Positions 16,278-25,045 of a DNA stretch of 64,000 bases are shown here, one piece after another. Location: positions 434,001 through 498,000 of the forward strand of contig CAVYEW010000004.1 in the NCBI GenBank assembly GCA_963767645.1, written 5' to 3'. The stretch is from DATFDN01 sp963767645 (GTDB taxonomy: Bacteria; Pseudomonadota; Alphaproteobacteria; Acetobacterales; Acetobacteraceae). A program made the position numbers and the translations under genes. The notes beneath the pieces are model-generated. The model saw only the letters and a program-made list of their open reading frames with translations. It searched no databases and was not told the origin of the DNA. The first letter of the stretch is position 1, and every line of letters starts with the position of its first letter.

Positions 16278-17264
16278 CTATGCCCCATGCGCCAGCCGCC
16301 ACGCCGAGCCGAGCAGATCGAACAGATCAAGCAGCCGGGCAACATACTGGTCGCGCACCGCGAAGGCCGGTGCGTCAGAGTCGCGCATCTGGCGCTCCAA
16401 CGCGCGAAGCATGCGCCGCAGCCGGCGTTCGTGCAGGCCAAGCCGGCGCTGCACCGGGTCGGCGATGATCCCGGCGAACGCCGCCGCGCCGGACGCCGCC
16501 AGCATCAGCCCGCCGGTCAGTCCGGCCACGAGTGCGAGGGACGGCACTGCCGGAAACAGGCTGTACCAGAGGCTGCCGAGCCCGGCCCCAAGCGGGAAGG
16601 AGGCAACGGCAGCCTGTTGCGCCAGGATTGCCGCCAGCGCCGGGCCGAGCGAGACGGCGCCGGGCGTGAAGTGCTTCACCGCGAGCGCGCCGGTGCTCAG
16701 GGTCAGCAGCGAGGTCGTGATCTCGGCCGCCGCGGCGCGGGTCGCCGCGTAACTTGCCATAGCGTCGAGCAGACGCGCACGGAATGCCGGGTCGTCGCCG
16801 CGTGCCTCGACCGGAGCCAACAGCGTTGCGGCGGCTTCGGTAACGCGCGGATCGGAGAGGATGGTCTCGGCCAGGGCGTCGCGGTCTGACTGGCGTCCGC
16901 GCTGACGACAGGGCAGCTCGAGCAGTTCGGTCAACACGAGCCATTCGGTCTGCCGCACGACGTCGGTCCGCAGCAGCAGGCTGTGGCCTTTCAGCGCGCG
17001 CTCTAGCCGTCCCGCGCCAAGCTTTCCGGCGAGCAGTCCGGCGGCCTGGAGTGCGGCATGCGGGCCCGCCAGCACCAGGTTTGCCGGTGCGCGGATCACG
17101 TCCGCCCCAAGCGCGGCGCGATGCAAGGCAAGGCTTCCGGCCAGCGAGAAGTGTCGGTCGACGAACGGACGCACACGCAGCTGGCGATCGGCGAAGTAGC
17201 GGGTGATGCCATCCTCGACCGCCGCGCGGGCCAGTGCCGGAAGATCAGGGGCCTGGAATTCCAT
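16278..17264 (-). CDS. Conserved hypothetical membrane protein (possible DUF6635)
   Basis: A 328-residue protein. The N-terminus carries ITRYFADRQLRVRPFVDRHF, a pattern I associate with a family seen in Acetobacteraceae and Rhodobacterales (DUF6635, from memory). Two long hydrophobic stretches lie at roughly 205-235 and 245-275 (GAALAAILAQQ-type and LVAGLTGGLMLAAS), followed by an Arg-rich helix, so it is probably membrane-anchored. It is convergent with udgX (23 bases apart) and divergent from the glycosyltransferase gene. No catalytic motif is visible and function is unknown. Confidence 0.6.
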   Translation of the reverse strand: MEFQAPDLPALARAAVEDGITRYFADRQLRVRPFVDRHFSLAGSLALHRAALGADVIRAPANLVLAGPHAALQAAGLLAGKLGAGRLERALKGHSLLLRTDVVRQTEWLVLTELLELPCRQRGRQSDRDALAETILSDPRVTEAAATLLAPVEARGDDPAFRARLLDAMASYAATRAAAAEITTSLLTLSTGALAVKHFTPGAVSLGPALAAILAQQAAVASFPLGAGLGSLWYSLFPAVPSLALVAGLTGGLMLAASGAAAFAGIIADPVQRRLGLHERRLRRMLRALERQMRDSDAPAFAVRDQYVARLLDLFDLLGSAWRLAHGA

Positions 17265-17336
17265 CGATCTGGGTTCGCGGTCGCCGTGCCGCCTCTATCT
17301 GGGTTCGCGGCGGAGGTGCTAACAGGCGTTTCGCCC

Positions 17337-19505
17337 ATGACCGAGCTGCCTCTTTCCCGTATCAGCCCAACCAGCCGGGTCCTTACCGGTGCCATTCCTC
17401 GCGACCTGCACGCGCGCTGGTGCCTGCTGCGGCTGCCGCCGCTCGGCAGCCCTCTGGCACGGGCGGTCTTCGCCTTCGACCTCGGCGAGGATGCGGCGCT
17501 GACCTTGCTGGCCGCTTCGGGGCCGGACGGGGCGCCCCGCCTCCTTGTCTTCATTCCCGCGGATGCGATCGAGCTGCGGGTGGAGTTGCTGGGCGTGCCG
17601 ACGGCGCCCTCCCGCCTGCCGCTCACGGTGCGCCCATTGTCGCGGGCCGGCGCGGCGGCGATGCTGTTCGGCCGTGCTCCGGGGCGGGTGCTACGCGCCG
17701 CACTCGGCGGAGGCGCGGGGTGGCGGCGGCGGGTCCGTGCGGCGCTGGCGCAGGGAAGCGGGGAGTCGCTGCCCGAATCATACGCCTCGTGGACGACGCT
17801 GTTCGATCACTGGTCGGGTGCCGATCTGGAACGCCTTCTCGCCTCGCCTAACCGGCCATCCTGGCCGAGCGTGCTCGCCCTCGTCCTGTGTGCCGGAGGA
17901 CCCGAGACGGAGGCGGCGCGGGCCAGCCTCGAGTCTCTGGCGGCCCAGGCCGTGCCCGTGCCCGCCAGGGCCGTATCGCACCGCGCTCCGCTCGCGGCGG
18001 CGCTGGCCGAGGCGAACGAGCGATACGTGCTGATCCTGCAGGCTGGCGAGGTGCTGCCCCGCCACGCCGTCGCCCTGCTCGGGGAGTGGACGGTCCGCAA
18101 CGGTGCGCCGTCCGCGTTGTATGCCGATGAGGACGTGATCGCCGCCGATGGGGCCAGGACGGCACCGCTGTTCAAGCCGCAGCCCAACCGCGCGTTGATG
18201 CTCTCCGGCACTCTCACTCGCGGTGCGTGGCTGTTCCGGCGCGACTGGTTGGCTGCGCACGCGCCGGAGACGGCCGGCTGGGCGGAGACGCTGCGGCTCG
18301 ACCTGTGGCTTCGCCTTTACGAAGCAGCGCGGGTAGGCGAGACGCAGCATGTACCCTTCGTGCTGGCGCATCGGCGGCCGGATGCGGAACAAGCACCGGT
18401 CGAAGCGATGGCCGCGTCCGTAGAGGCGCACTTCGCGCGCTTGGGGGAGCAGGCGCGGATCGCCGCCGCCGCGCTGCCGCTGCGCGTACGGCCTATCCTG
18501 GAGGCGGCGAGGCGGCGCCCTGTCGCGCTGATCGTGCCCTCGGCACTGCGGGCCGCGCATGTGGGCCGATGCGTGCGCGCGGTCCTGGAGCGGACGCACC
18601 ACGACGCGCTGGAACTGCTCCTGGTCGTCTCGCAGACCGCGCCGCTGGACGCCGAGCAGCGTGTTACTCTCGCCGCCATCGGCGGCGACCCGAGGATGCG
18701 CGTGCTGCTGTTTCCCGCCGGGCGCTTCAACTACTCGGCCGCGAATAATTTCGGCGCCCGCCACACGGAGGCCGAGTTCCTGTGCCTGCTGAACGATGAC
18801 GTGGCGCCCATCGCGGCGGGCTGGCTGCAGACCATGCTCGGCCACTTCGCCGATCCCGAGGTGGGTGCCGTGGGCGCGCGGCTTCTCTACCCGAACGGGA
18901 CCATGCAGCACGGCGGGATCATCATGGGCCTGGCGGGTCTGGCCGAGCACGCCCATCGCGGGCTGCCGCAACGCCAGGCCGGGTATGCGGGGCGGGCCGT
19001 GCTGAGCCAGGAATTGTCGGCCGTGACCGGCGCCTGCCTGCTCACGCGCCGTTCGGCCTACATGGCCGTAAGCGGCATGGACGAGGCCTTTCCCATCGCC
19101 TTCAACGACGTCGATTACTGCATGAAGCTGCGCCAGGCAGGGCACCGCATCGTCTATTGCGCTGATGCCGAGCTGGTGCACTACGAATCGCTTTCGCTGG
19201 GTCATCACTTCTCCGGCGAGCGTGCCGCCATCGAGCGCGACGAGGTGCGGCGGATGCGGCAACGCTGGCCGGAGGTCGTCGCCGCGGACCCGTTCCACAG
19301 CCCTAATCTCTCGCTGGAGCGGGGGCGGGAATGGGAAACCGCGTTCCCGCCCCGCCTGCGCAAGACGAGCTGGCTGGCATCGTCCCCTGCTCGACCCCTC
19401 CCCCAACCCCTCCCGCAAGGGGAGGGGAGCTATTCTTCTCCCCCTCCCCTTGCGGGAGGGGGCCGGGGGGAGGGGCCGGTGGCTGGGGAGGGAGCGGCGG
19501 CATAG
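17337..19505 (+). CDS. Family 2 glycosyltransferase (rhamnosyl/galactofuranosyl-transferase-like)
   Basis: A 722-residue cytosolic glycosyltransferase. The GT-A core is in the C-terminal half: FNYSAANNFGARHTEAEFLCLLNDDVAPIAAGWL contains the NDD nucleotide-sugar/metal site, followed by VTGACLLTRRSAY and the acceptor-side DVDYCMKLRQAGHRIVYCADAELVHYES. The N-terminal 400 residues include a second, degenerate GT-A-like region (YADEDVIAADGA). It probably extends a surface polysaccharide. ATG 17337 is the chosen start. The last 40 residues are translated from an inserted GC-rich palindromic repeat (PLPQPLPQGEG...), so the original C-terminus was replaced or extended. plsY follows after one base. 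Confidence 0.85.
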   Translation: MTELPLSRISPTSRVLTGAIPRDLHARWCLLRLPPLGSPLARAVFAFDLGEDAALTLLAASGPDGAPRLLVFIPADAIELRVELLGVPTAPSRLPLTVRPLSRAGAAAMLFGRAPGRVLRAALGGGAGWRRRVRAALAQGSGESLPESYASWTTLFDHWSGADLERLLASPNRPSWPSVLALVLCAGGPETEAARASLESLAAQAVPVPARAVSHRAPLAAALAEANERYVLILQAGEVLPRHAVALLGEWTVRNGAPSALYADEDVIAADGARTAPLFKPQPNRALMLSGTLTRGAWLFRRDWLAAHAPETAGWAETLRLDLWLRLYEAARVGETQHVPFVLAHRRPDAEQAPVEAMAASVEAHFARLGEQARIAAAALPLRVRPILEAARRRPVALIVPSALRAAHVGRCVRAVLERTHHDALELLLVVSQTAPLDAEQRVTLAAIGGDPRMRVLLFPAGRFNYSAANNFGARHTEAEFLCLLNDDVAPIAAGWLQTMLGHFADPEVGAVGARLLYPNGTMQHGGIIMGLAGLAEHAHRGLPQRQAGYAGRAVLSQELSAVTGACLLTRRSAYMAVSGMDEAFPIAFNDVDYCMKLRQAGHRIVYCADAELVHYESLSLGHHFSGERAAIERDEVRRMRQRWPEVVAADPFHSPNLSLERGREWETAFPPRLRKTSWLASSPARPLPQPLPQGEGSYSSPPPLAGGGRGEGPVAGEGAAA
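19407..19461. repeat. Palindromic intergenic-type repeat inside the glycosyltransferase frame
   Basis: Perfect 21-base arms (19407-19427 and 19441-19461; core CCCGCAAGGGGAGGGG) surround a 13-base loop. The same core, CCTTGCGGGAGGG, recurs at 33430-33468 and 35060-35097, and related forms at 39926-40043. The repeat is read in frame as Pro/Gly-rich sequence at the end of the glycosyltransferase. Confidence 0.85.
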
Positions 19506-19506
19506 G

Positions 19507-20091
19507 ATGTCCCCTGCCCTCTCCCTCCTCCTCGGCTATGCGCTCGGCTCGTTGCCCTTCGGCCTGCTGCTGACGCGCGCGGCGGGACTTGGCGATATCC
19601 GCGGCATCGGCTCAGGCAATATCGGCGCCACCAATGTGTTGCGTACCGGTCGCAAGGGCCTGGCCGGCGCCACCTTGCTCCTCGACGGCGCGAAGGGTGT
19701 AGCGGCGGTGCTCCTGGCAGTCTGGCTCGGCGGGCACCAGGCCGGGCTGTGGGCGGGCGGGGGCGCGGTCCTGGGGCACCTGTTCCCAGTCTGGCTCGGC
19801 TTCCGGGGCGGCAAGGGCGGGGCGACGGGTCTTGGCGTGCTGCTGGCGGCCGCGTGGCCGGTGGGCCTGCTGTGCTGCGCGACTTGGCTCGCGACCGCCA
19901 AGCTTGCCCGCATCTCCTCGCTGGCAACCCTTGCCGCCTTCGCCCTCGCCCCTCTGTTCGCGTGGGCGCTGGCCAACGGCGGGGTCGTTAAGCTCTCATT
20001 GGTGATCGCCGTGCTTGTCTTTGCCCGACACCACGCCAACATCCGCCGCCTCCTCGCCGGCCAGGAACCCAGGATCGGCCGTCAGGCGTGA
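19507..20091 (+). CDS. plsY: Glycerol-3-phosphate acyltransferase PlsY
   Basis: PlsY transfers the acyl group from acyl-phosphate to glycerol 3-phosphate at the inner membrane, the first step of phospholipid synthesis. The 194-residue protein has about five membrane segments and the three family motifs: SLPFGLLLTR with GDIRGIGSGNIGATNVLRTG, FRGGKGGATGLGV, and the late RHHANIRRLLAGQEP. The length is normal. It begins one base after the glycosyltransferase stop. The repeat-derived end of that gene supplies the bases where a ribosome-binding site would lie, and only GGGAGCGG is seen. dprA follows after 16 bases. Confidence 0.96.
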   Translation: MSPALSLLLGYALGSLPFGLLLTRAAGLGDIRGIGSGNIGATNVLRTGRKGLAGATLLLDGAKGVAAVLLAVWLGGHQAGLWAGGGAVLGHLFPVWLGFRGGKGGATGLGVLLAAAWPVGLLCCATWLATAKLARISSLATLAAFALAPLFAWALANGGVVKLSLVIAVLVFARHHANIRRLLAGQEPRIGRQA

Positions 20092-20107
20092 GCGGAAGGA
20101 GCCGCTC

Positions 20108-21262
20108 ATGCACATCGATCCGGTCCACACCTCTCTTGTCGATCATCTCCGCCTGGCCCGCGCCGAGGGCGTCGGCCCGGTTGCCTGGCGCCGACTGCTC
20201 GCCCGATTCGGCTCTGCCGGGCGGGCGCTGGAGGCGATCCCCGGCCTGGCCAGGACGGGCGGCCGGAGCGAGGCGCCGCACGTGCCAAGCGTCGCGGAGG
20301 CGTGCCGCGAACTGGAGGCGCTGCGGGCATTGGGCGGGCGGCTGCTCGTGCTCGGCCAGCCGGGCTACCCGGCGCTGCTCGCGCTGCTCGACGATGCGCC
20401 GCCGGTCATCTCAGCCATCGGCGACATCTCGGCGTTGTCGGAACGTGCGGTGGCGCTGGTAGGCGGGCGCAACGCCTCCGCCAACGGCCAGCGCATGGCG
20501 GCAAGCCTCGCCGAGGAACTGGCCGCCGTTGGCTTGGCGATCGTCTCGGGGCTTGCCCGGGGCATCGACGCCGCGGCCCATACGGGCGCGCTGCGGAGTG
20601 GGCGCACCGTCGCGGCGGTGGCCGGCGGCCTCGACCAGCCTTATCCGCCCGAGCACGCAGACCTGCAGCGTCGAATCGCCGAGGGTGGGGCGGTGCTGAC
20701 CGAGGCGCCCCTCGGCACGGTCCCGCAAGCACGGCATTTTCCGCGCCGCAACCGCCTGATCGCCGGGCTGGCGCTGGGTGTGGTGGTGATCGAGGCGGCG
20801 CCGCGCTCAGGCAGCCTGATCACGGCACGGCTAGCACAAGAAGCGGGGCGGGAGCTGTTCGCCGTTCCCGGTTCGCCGCTGGACCCCCGCGCGCGGGGGT
20901 CCAATGACCTGATCCGCCAAGGAGCGCACCTTACCGAGACCGCGTCCGACGTGCTGGACAACCTCCCCGATCATCCCTCCCGCGCCGGGATCGCGCGCGC
21001 TCCGCTCTTCGCCCGCGGCACGCCTGACGGCCTCGCCGAGGCGGGACCGGCCTGGGAAGAACCGGCGGAACCGCAGGCGACACTTGCGGCGGCTCGCTCG
21101 CACGTGATTGAATTGCTGGACGCCTCCCCCACTTCGGTTGACGATCTGGTACGCCGTTGCCAGTTCTCACCGGCCGCCGTCATGGCGGTGTTGCTCGAAC
21201 TAGAACTCGCCGGACGGATCGAGACACTATCCGGAGCCCGCGTCGCACTCTTGGCGCCCTAG
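20108..21262 (+). CDS. dprA: DNA-processing protein DprA
   Basis: DprA loads RecA onto incoming single-stranded DNA in natural transformation. The 384-residue protein has a helical N-terminal region, the Rossmann-like core (VALVGGRNASANGQRMA, IVSGLARGIDAAAHTGAL, GGLDQPYPPEH, FPRRNRLIAGLALGVVVIEA, SGSLITARLA) and a C-terminal winged-helix (VIELLDASPTSVDDLVRRCQF). ATG 20108 is chosen because GGAAGGAG lies 8 bases upstream and the protein then begins normally. It lies between plsY and topA, an arrangement common in alphaproteobacteria. Confidence 0.96.
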   Translation: MHIDPVHTSLVDHLRLARAEGVGPVAWRRLLARFGSAGRALEAIPGLARTGGRSEAPHVPSVAEACRELEALRALGGRLLVLGQPGYPALLALLDDAPPVISAIGDISALSERAVALVGGRNASANGQRMAASLAEELAAVGLAIVSGLARGIDAAAHTGALRSGRTVAAVAGGLDQPYPPEHADLQRRIAEGGAVLTEAPLGTVPQARHFPRRNRLIAGLALGVVVIEAAPRSGSLITARLAQEAGRELFAVPGSPLDPRARGSNDLIRQGAHLTETASDVLDNLPDHPSRAGIARAPLFARGTPDGLAEAGPAWEEPAEPQATLAAARSHVIELLDASPTSVDDLVRRCQFSPAAVMAVLLELELAGRIETLSGARVALLAP

Positions 21263-21299
21263 CTCGCCCTCGATTCTCCCGCCCGACGCACAGGATGCT

Positions 21300-23999
21300 A
21301 TGCCGGACGTCGTTGTCGTCGAATCCCCTGCGAAGGCCAAGACCATCAATCGCTATCTCGGTGACAAGTTCACCGTCCTGGCGAGCTTTGGTCACGTCCG
21401 CGACCTGCCGCCCAAGGACGGATCGGTGCGCCCCGACCAGGACTTCGCGATGGACTGGGAGGCGGATGCGCGTGGCGAGAAGCAGGTCAGCGCCATTGCC
21501 AAGGCCTTGAAGGGCGCGCGCACGCTCTATCTCGCCACCGACCCGGATCGCGAAGGCGAGGCGATCTCCTGGCATGTGCGCAACATGCTGGCCGAGAAGA
21601 AGGCGCTGCGCGGCGTCGATGTCCGGCGCATCACCTTCAACGAGATCACCCGCAACGCCATCCGCGCCGCCATCGCCCATCCGCGCGACCTCGACCAGCC
21701 GCTGATCGAGGCCTACCTGGCCCGGCGCGCGCTGGACTACCTGGTGGGCTTCACCCTCTCGCCCGTGCTGTGGCGCAAGCTGCCCGGCAGCCGCAGCGCC
21801 GGGCGCGTGCAGTCGGTGGCCCTGCGCCTGGTCTGCGAGCGCGAGGCCGAGATCGAGGCGTTCCGCCCGCGCGAGTACCTGGACGGTGGAGGCGCTGTTC
21901 ACCACCCCGGCCGGCGCCCCATTCACCGCGCGCCTCACACATCTCCACGGCAAGCGGCTCGACCAGTTCGACCTCAATACCGAGGCGCTGGCGCTCCGCG
22001 CCAAGGCAGCGGTCGAGGCCGGCACGTTCAGTGTCGGCTCGGTGGAGAGGAAGCGGGTCAAGCGCCATCCGCCGCCGCCCTTCACCACCTCGACCTTGCA
22101 GCAGGAGGCCTCCCGCAAGCTCGGCTTCGGTGCCCAGCAGACGATGCGCACCGCCCAGCAGCTCTATGAGGGTGTGGATGTGGGCGGCGAGACGGTCGGT
22201 TTGATCACCTACATGCGCACCGACGGCGTGCAGATGGCGCGCGAGGCGATCGGCGCCATCCGCCAGCACGTCGCCGGCGCCTACGGCCCCGACTACGTGC
22301 CCGCCGCGCCGCGGGAATACACCAGCAAGGCCAAGAACGCGCAGGAGGCGCACGAGGCGGTCCGCCCCACCGATGTCGCCCGCACGCCGGACTCCGTGGC
22401 GCGCGCGCTCGGTCCCGAGCAGCGCCGGCTCTACGAGCTGATCTGGAAGCGGGCGGTTGCCTCGCAGATGCAGTCGGCGGAGCTTGACCAAGTGGCGGTA
22501 GAGGTAACGGACGGAAAAGGGCTGCGCCTGAGGGCTAATGGATCGATCGTTGCCTTCGACGGGTTCCTCAAGCTTTATCGCGAAGATCGCGACGACGCGG
22601 AGGGCGAGGCCGAGGAGGACGGCCGGATGCTGCCGCCGATGGCCGAGCGCGACCCGCTGAAGCGCGGCGACGTCAATGCTCTCCAGCACTTCACCCAACC
22701 GCCGCCGCGCTTCTCGGAGGCGAGCCTGGTGAAGCGGATGGAGGAGTTGGGTATCGGCCGGCCGTCCACCTATGCCTCCATTCTATCGGTGCTGCAGGAC
22801 CGCAAATATGTCCGGCTGGAGAAGCGCCGCTTCGTTCCGGAGGACCGCGGTCGGCTCGTCACCGCCTTCCTGACCAGCTTCTTTGAGCACTATGTCGAGA
22901 CTGGATTTCACCGCTGCCATGGAGGAGAAGCTCGACGATGTCTCCGCCGGGCAGATCGACTGGCGCGCGGTGATGCGCGCCTTTTGGGAGGAGTTCTCGA
23001 AGGCGGTCGAGCAGACCAAGGAGCTGAAGATCAGCGACGTGATCTCGGCGCTCGACCAGGATCTCGGGCCGCATTTCTTCCCCGCGCGCGAGGACGGATC
23101 GGACCCCCGCCTCTGCCCCGCCTGTCACGCCGGGCGACTGGGCCTAAAGCTTGGCCGGTATGGCAGCTTCATCGGTTGCTCGAACTACCCCGCCTGCCAG
23201 TACACCCGCCGCCTCGCGATCGAGACCGGGGAGGAGGAAGGCGAGACGCTGAAGGAGGGCATCCGCATCCTGGGCCACCACCCGGAGACCGGGGAGGAGA
23301 TCACGGTGCGGCGCGGCCCGTACGGGCTCTACGTGCAGCAGGGCGAGGGGTCGGAGGACAAGAAGGCGCCGAAGCCGCGCCGCACCTCGCTGCCGCGCGG
23401 GATGGACGGCGCGCAGATCACGATCGAGCAGGCGCTCGCCCTGCTGGCGTTGCCCCGCGCGATCGGCATTCATCCCGGAAACGCGGGAGCCGATCGAGGC
23501 CGGGATCGGTCGCTTCGGTCCCTATGTCCGCATGGGCGCTGTGTATGGCTCGCTCGACCGCGACGACGACGTGCTGAGTGTCGGCATCAATCGGGCGGTC
23601 GATCTTCTGGCCAGGAAGATGGCCAATATCCGCACGTTGGGGAGGCATCCAGGCGACAAGCAGCCGGTGGCCGTGCGCAAAGGCCGGTTCGGGCCGTTCG
23701 TCCAGCACGCGAACACGGTTGCCAATCTGCCGCGCAACATTGCCATGGAGGATGTGACGCTGACGGAGGCGCTGGCTCTGCTGGCCGAGAAGGGCAAGGT
23801 GCTGAAGCCGCGTGGCGCCGCTTCCCGCAAGCAGCAAAGCAGGGGAAAGCGGCCGGAGACGACCGAGGAGCCGGTAGCCAGGCAACCCCCCGCTCCCGCG
23901 GCGTCCCCACGGAAGCGGGCGGCTGCTCCCAGGGGCAAGCCGGCACGCGGCAAGTCCTCCGCCAAGCGCCCCGCAGCCCGGCGGAACGCTGCGGAGTGA
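21300..23999 (+). pseudogene. topA: DNA topoisomerase I, full-length but with three +1 frameshifts
   Basis: TopA relaxes negative supercoils. All expected parts are present across three frame changes: Toprim (VVVESPAKAKTINRYLG, DPDREGEAISWH), the catalytic-tyrosine motif GLITYMRTDGVQ, a C4 zinc finger (CPACHAGRLGL...GCSNYPAC) and a Lys/Arg/Pro-rich tail. The breaks are single extra bases: a C at 21878-21879 (restores REYWTVEALF), a T at 22906-22908 (restores YVETGFTAAMEE) and a G at 23477-23478 (restores IHPETREPIEAG). Deleting them gives one frame of about 898 codons from ATG 21300 to TGA 23999. Since topA is essential and the protein is otherwise well conserved, assembly error is likelier than loss. 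Confidence 0.93.
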
Positions 24000-24015
24000 C
24001 CCTTTTCTTAGGGCT

Positions 24016-24189
24016 CTAAGGCACTCGTCGCCCCGCCATCAGCCCCATGACCAAGCAGATGACGAAGATGACGAGGAAGATGAAGAACAGGATCTTGGCA
24101 ATCCCGGCAGCTGTCGCGGCAATGCCGCCAAATCCGAAGATCGCCGCCACAATGGCGATTATCAGGAAGACCACAGCCCATCTGAGCAT
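24016..24189 (-). CDS. DUF1328 family small membrane protein
   Basis: A 57-residue hydrophobic protein, MLRWAVVFLIIAIVAAIFGFGG followed by a second helix with AKILFFIFLVIFVICLVMGL, the standard two-helix DUF1328 pattern. Family members are often induced by envelope or general stress, but the molecular role is unknown. ATG 24189 begins exactly at the conserved N-terminus; the longer open frame upstream is unconvincing. It is convergent with topA, 16 bases apart. Confidence 0.9.
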   Translation of the reverse strand: MLRWAVVFLIIAIVAAIFGFGGIAATAAGIAKILFFIFLVIFVICLVMGLMAGRRVP

Positions 24190-24331
24190 CGAACTCTGCC
24201 TCCGAATCGGCGTTTCCTGATCTGAAAGCGGGCGATAGGCCCAACGGTTCGACCGCGCACCGTCTTGTGACGACGGCGTGGCCCCTTGCCTGATCGAGCC
24301 GCCGCCCTGTATAGACCCGCCTCCGCCGGCC

Positions 24332-24407
24332 GGGGCCATAGCTCAGTTGGGAGAGCGCCTGAATGGCATTCAGGAGGTCAGGGGTTCGACTCCCCTTGGC
24401 TCCACCA
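24332..24407 (+). tRNA. tRNA-Ala (anticodon GGC)
   Basis: A complete cloverleaf. Acceptor GGGGCCA (24332-24338) pairs with TGGCTCC (24397-24403); the D-arm is GCTC..GAGC; the anticodon stem CCTGA/TCAGG closes the loop ATGGCAT with anticodon GGC; the T-arm is AGGGG-TTCGACT-CCCCT. Discriminator A is 24404, and CCA is encoded at 24405-24407. It reads GCC codons, which are abundant in this genome. Confidence 0.97.
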
Positions 24408-24562
24408 GCTTCCTCCACCCCTCTACGGTCTCAACGCCGCACTCGCATAGGCTGCGGCCGGCGTTGCTGGTCAGCAACGCGCGAGGCTCCATTCCCGCCA
24501 CGATTCGGCCGCTGCCGCGCCAAAGCCGCGCGCCAGGATCCCTCCCGCACAAGGAGGCGCTG

Positions 24563-24799
24563 ATGCCGAAATCTCTGATCCTGCCTACCCTCTTAGCCGG
24601 GTTCCTGGCATTCCCGGTGCTGGCGGCGACAGCCGCGCCGACGCTTCGCCCCGCGACGCAGACGAACGGGGTCTCCGCCGCGCTTACCAGGGTCGACTGG
24701 TACGACCACTGCGACTGGCGCTGCCGTGAGCATCGCCGCTGGGAGCACGAGCGCGAAGAAGCGCATCGCCGCTGGGAACAGCGACACGATCATTACTGA
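24563..24799 (+). CDS. Small secreted His/Arg-rich protein
   Basis: A 78-residue protein with a clear signal peptide (PKSLILPTLLAGFLAFPVLAATAAP, cleavage probably after ATA or AAP). The charged mature part is rich in Trp, His, Arg and Glu (DWYDHCDWRCREHRRWEHEREEAHRRWEQRHDHY pattern, shown as its two halves CREHRRWEHEREE and HRRWEQRHDHY). It starts at ATG 24563, preceded by AAGGAGG at good spacing. Similar YXWF/His-rich small exported proteins are frequent in Acetobacteraceae. Metal binding through the histidines is possible but only inferred. Confidence 0.7.
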   Translation: MPKSLILPTLLAGFLAFPVLAATAAPTLRPATQTNGVSAALTRVDWYDHCDWRCREHRRWEHEREEAHRRWEQRHDHY

Positions 24800-25045
24800 C
24801 CGCCTATTCTTGACGGTCCGGTCTGGGTGGCAGGCCGGGCCGTTCAGCTCATGCTGGGGCCCCGTTCCGCCTGACCTCGATCGCCGATCAGTTTCTCCGT
24901 TAATGTTGCGTTAACGACAGTAGTTCTTGTCATCGCCGTCGGTCTCGGGTTACGGGGGCGTCGAGATCCAACAGGTCTGGATAACACCCGTGCAACTTGG
25001 CCAGACCGCCCGGCGGATCGCCTTCTTCAACGCCGCCGCAGTAGC

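Noticed and set aside
17058..17336. N-terminal extension of the glycosyltransferase
   Set aside because: It overlaps the divergent hypothetical gene at 16278-17264, and its sequence is an antisense shadow. ATG 17337 is a better start.
17778..19418. Long 546-codon open frame on the minus strand
   Set aside because: It is the antisense shadow of the family 2 glycosyltransferase in GC-rich DNA. The composition is Arg/Gly/His-rich without any domain.
19395..19478. Repeats resembling a CRISPR
   Set aside because: There is only one inverted pair at the site, with no regular direct repeats or spacers and no cas genes. It is a palindromic intergenic-type element.
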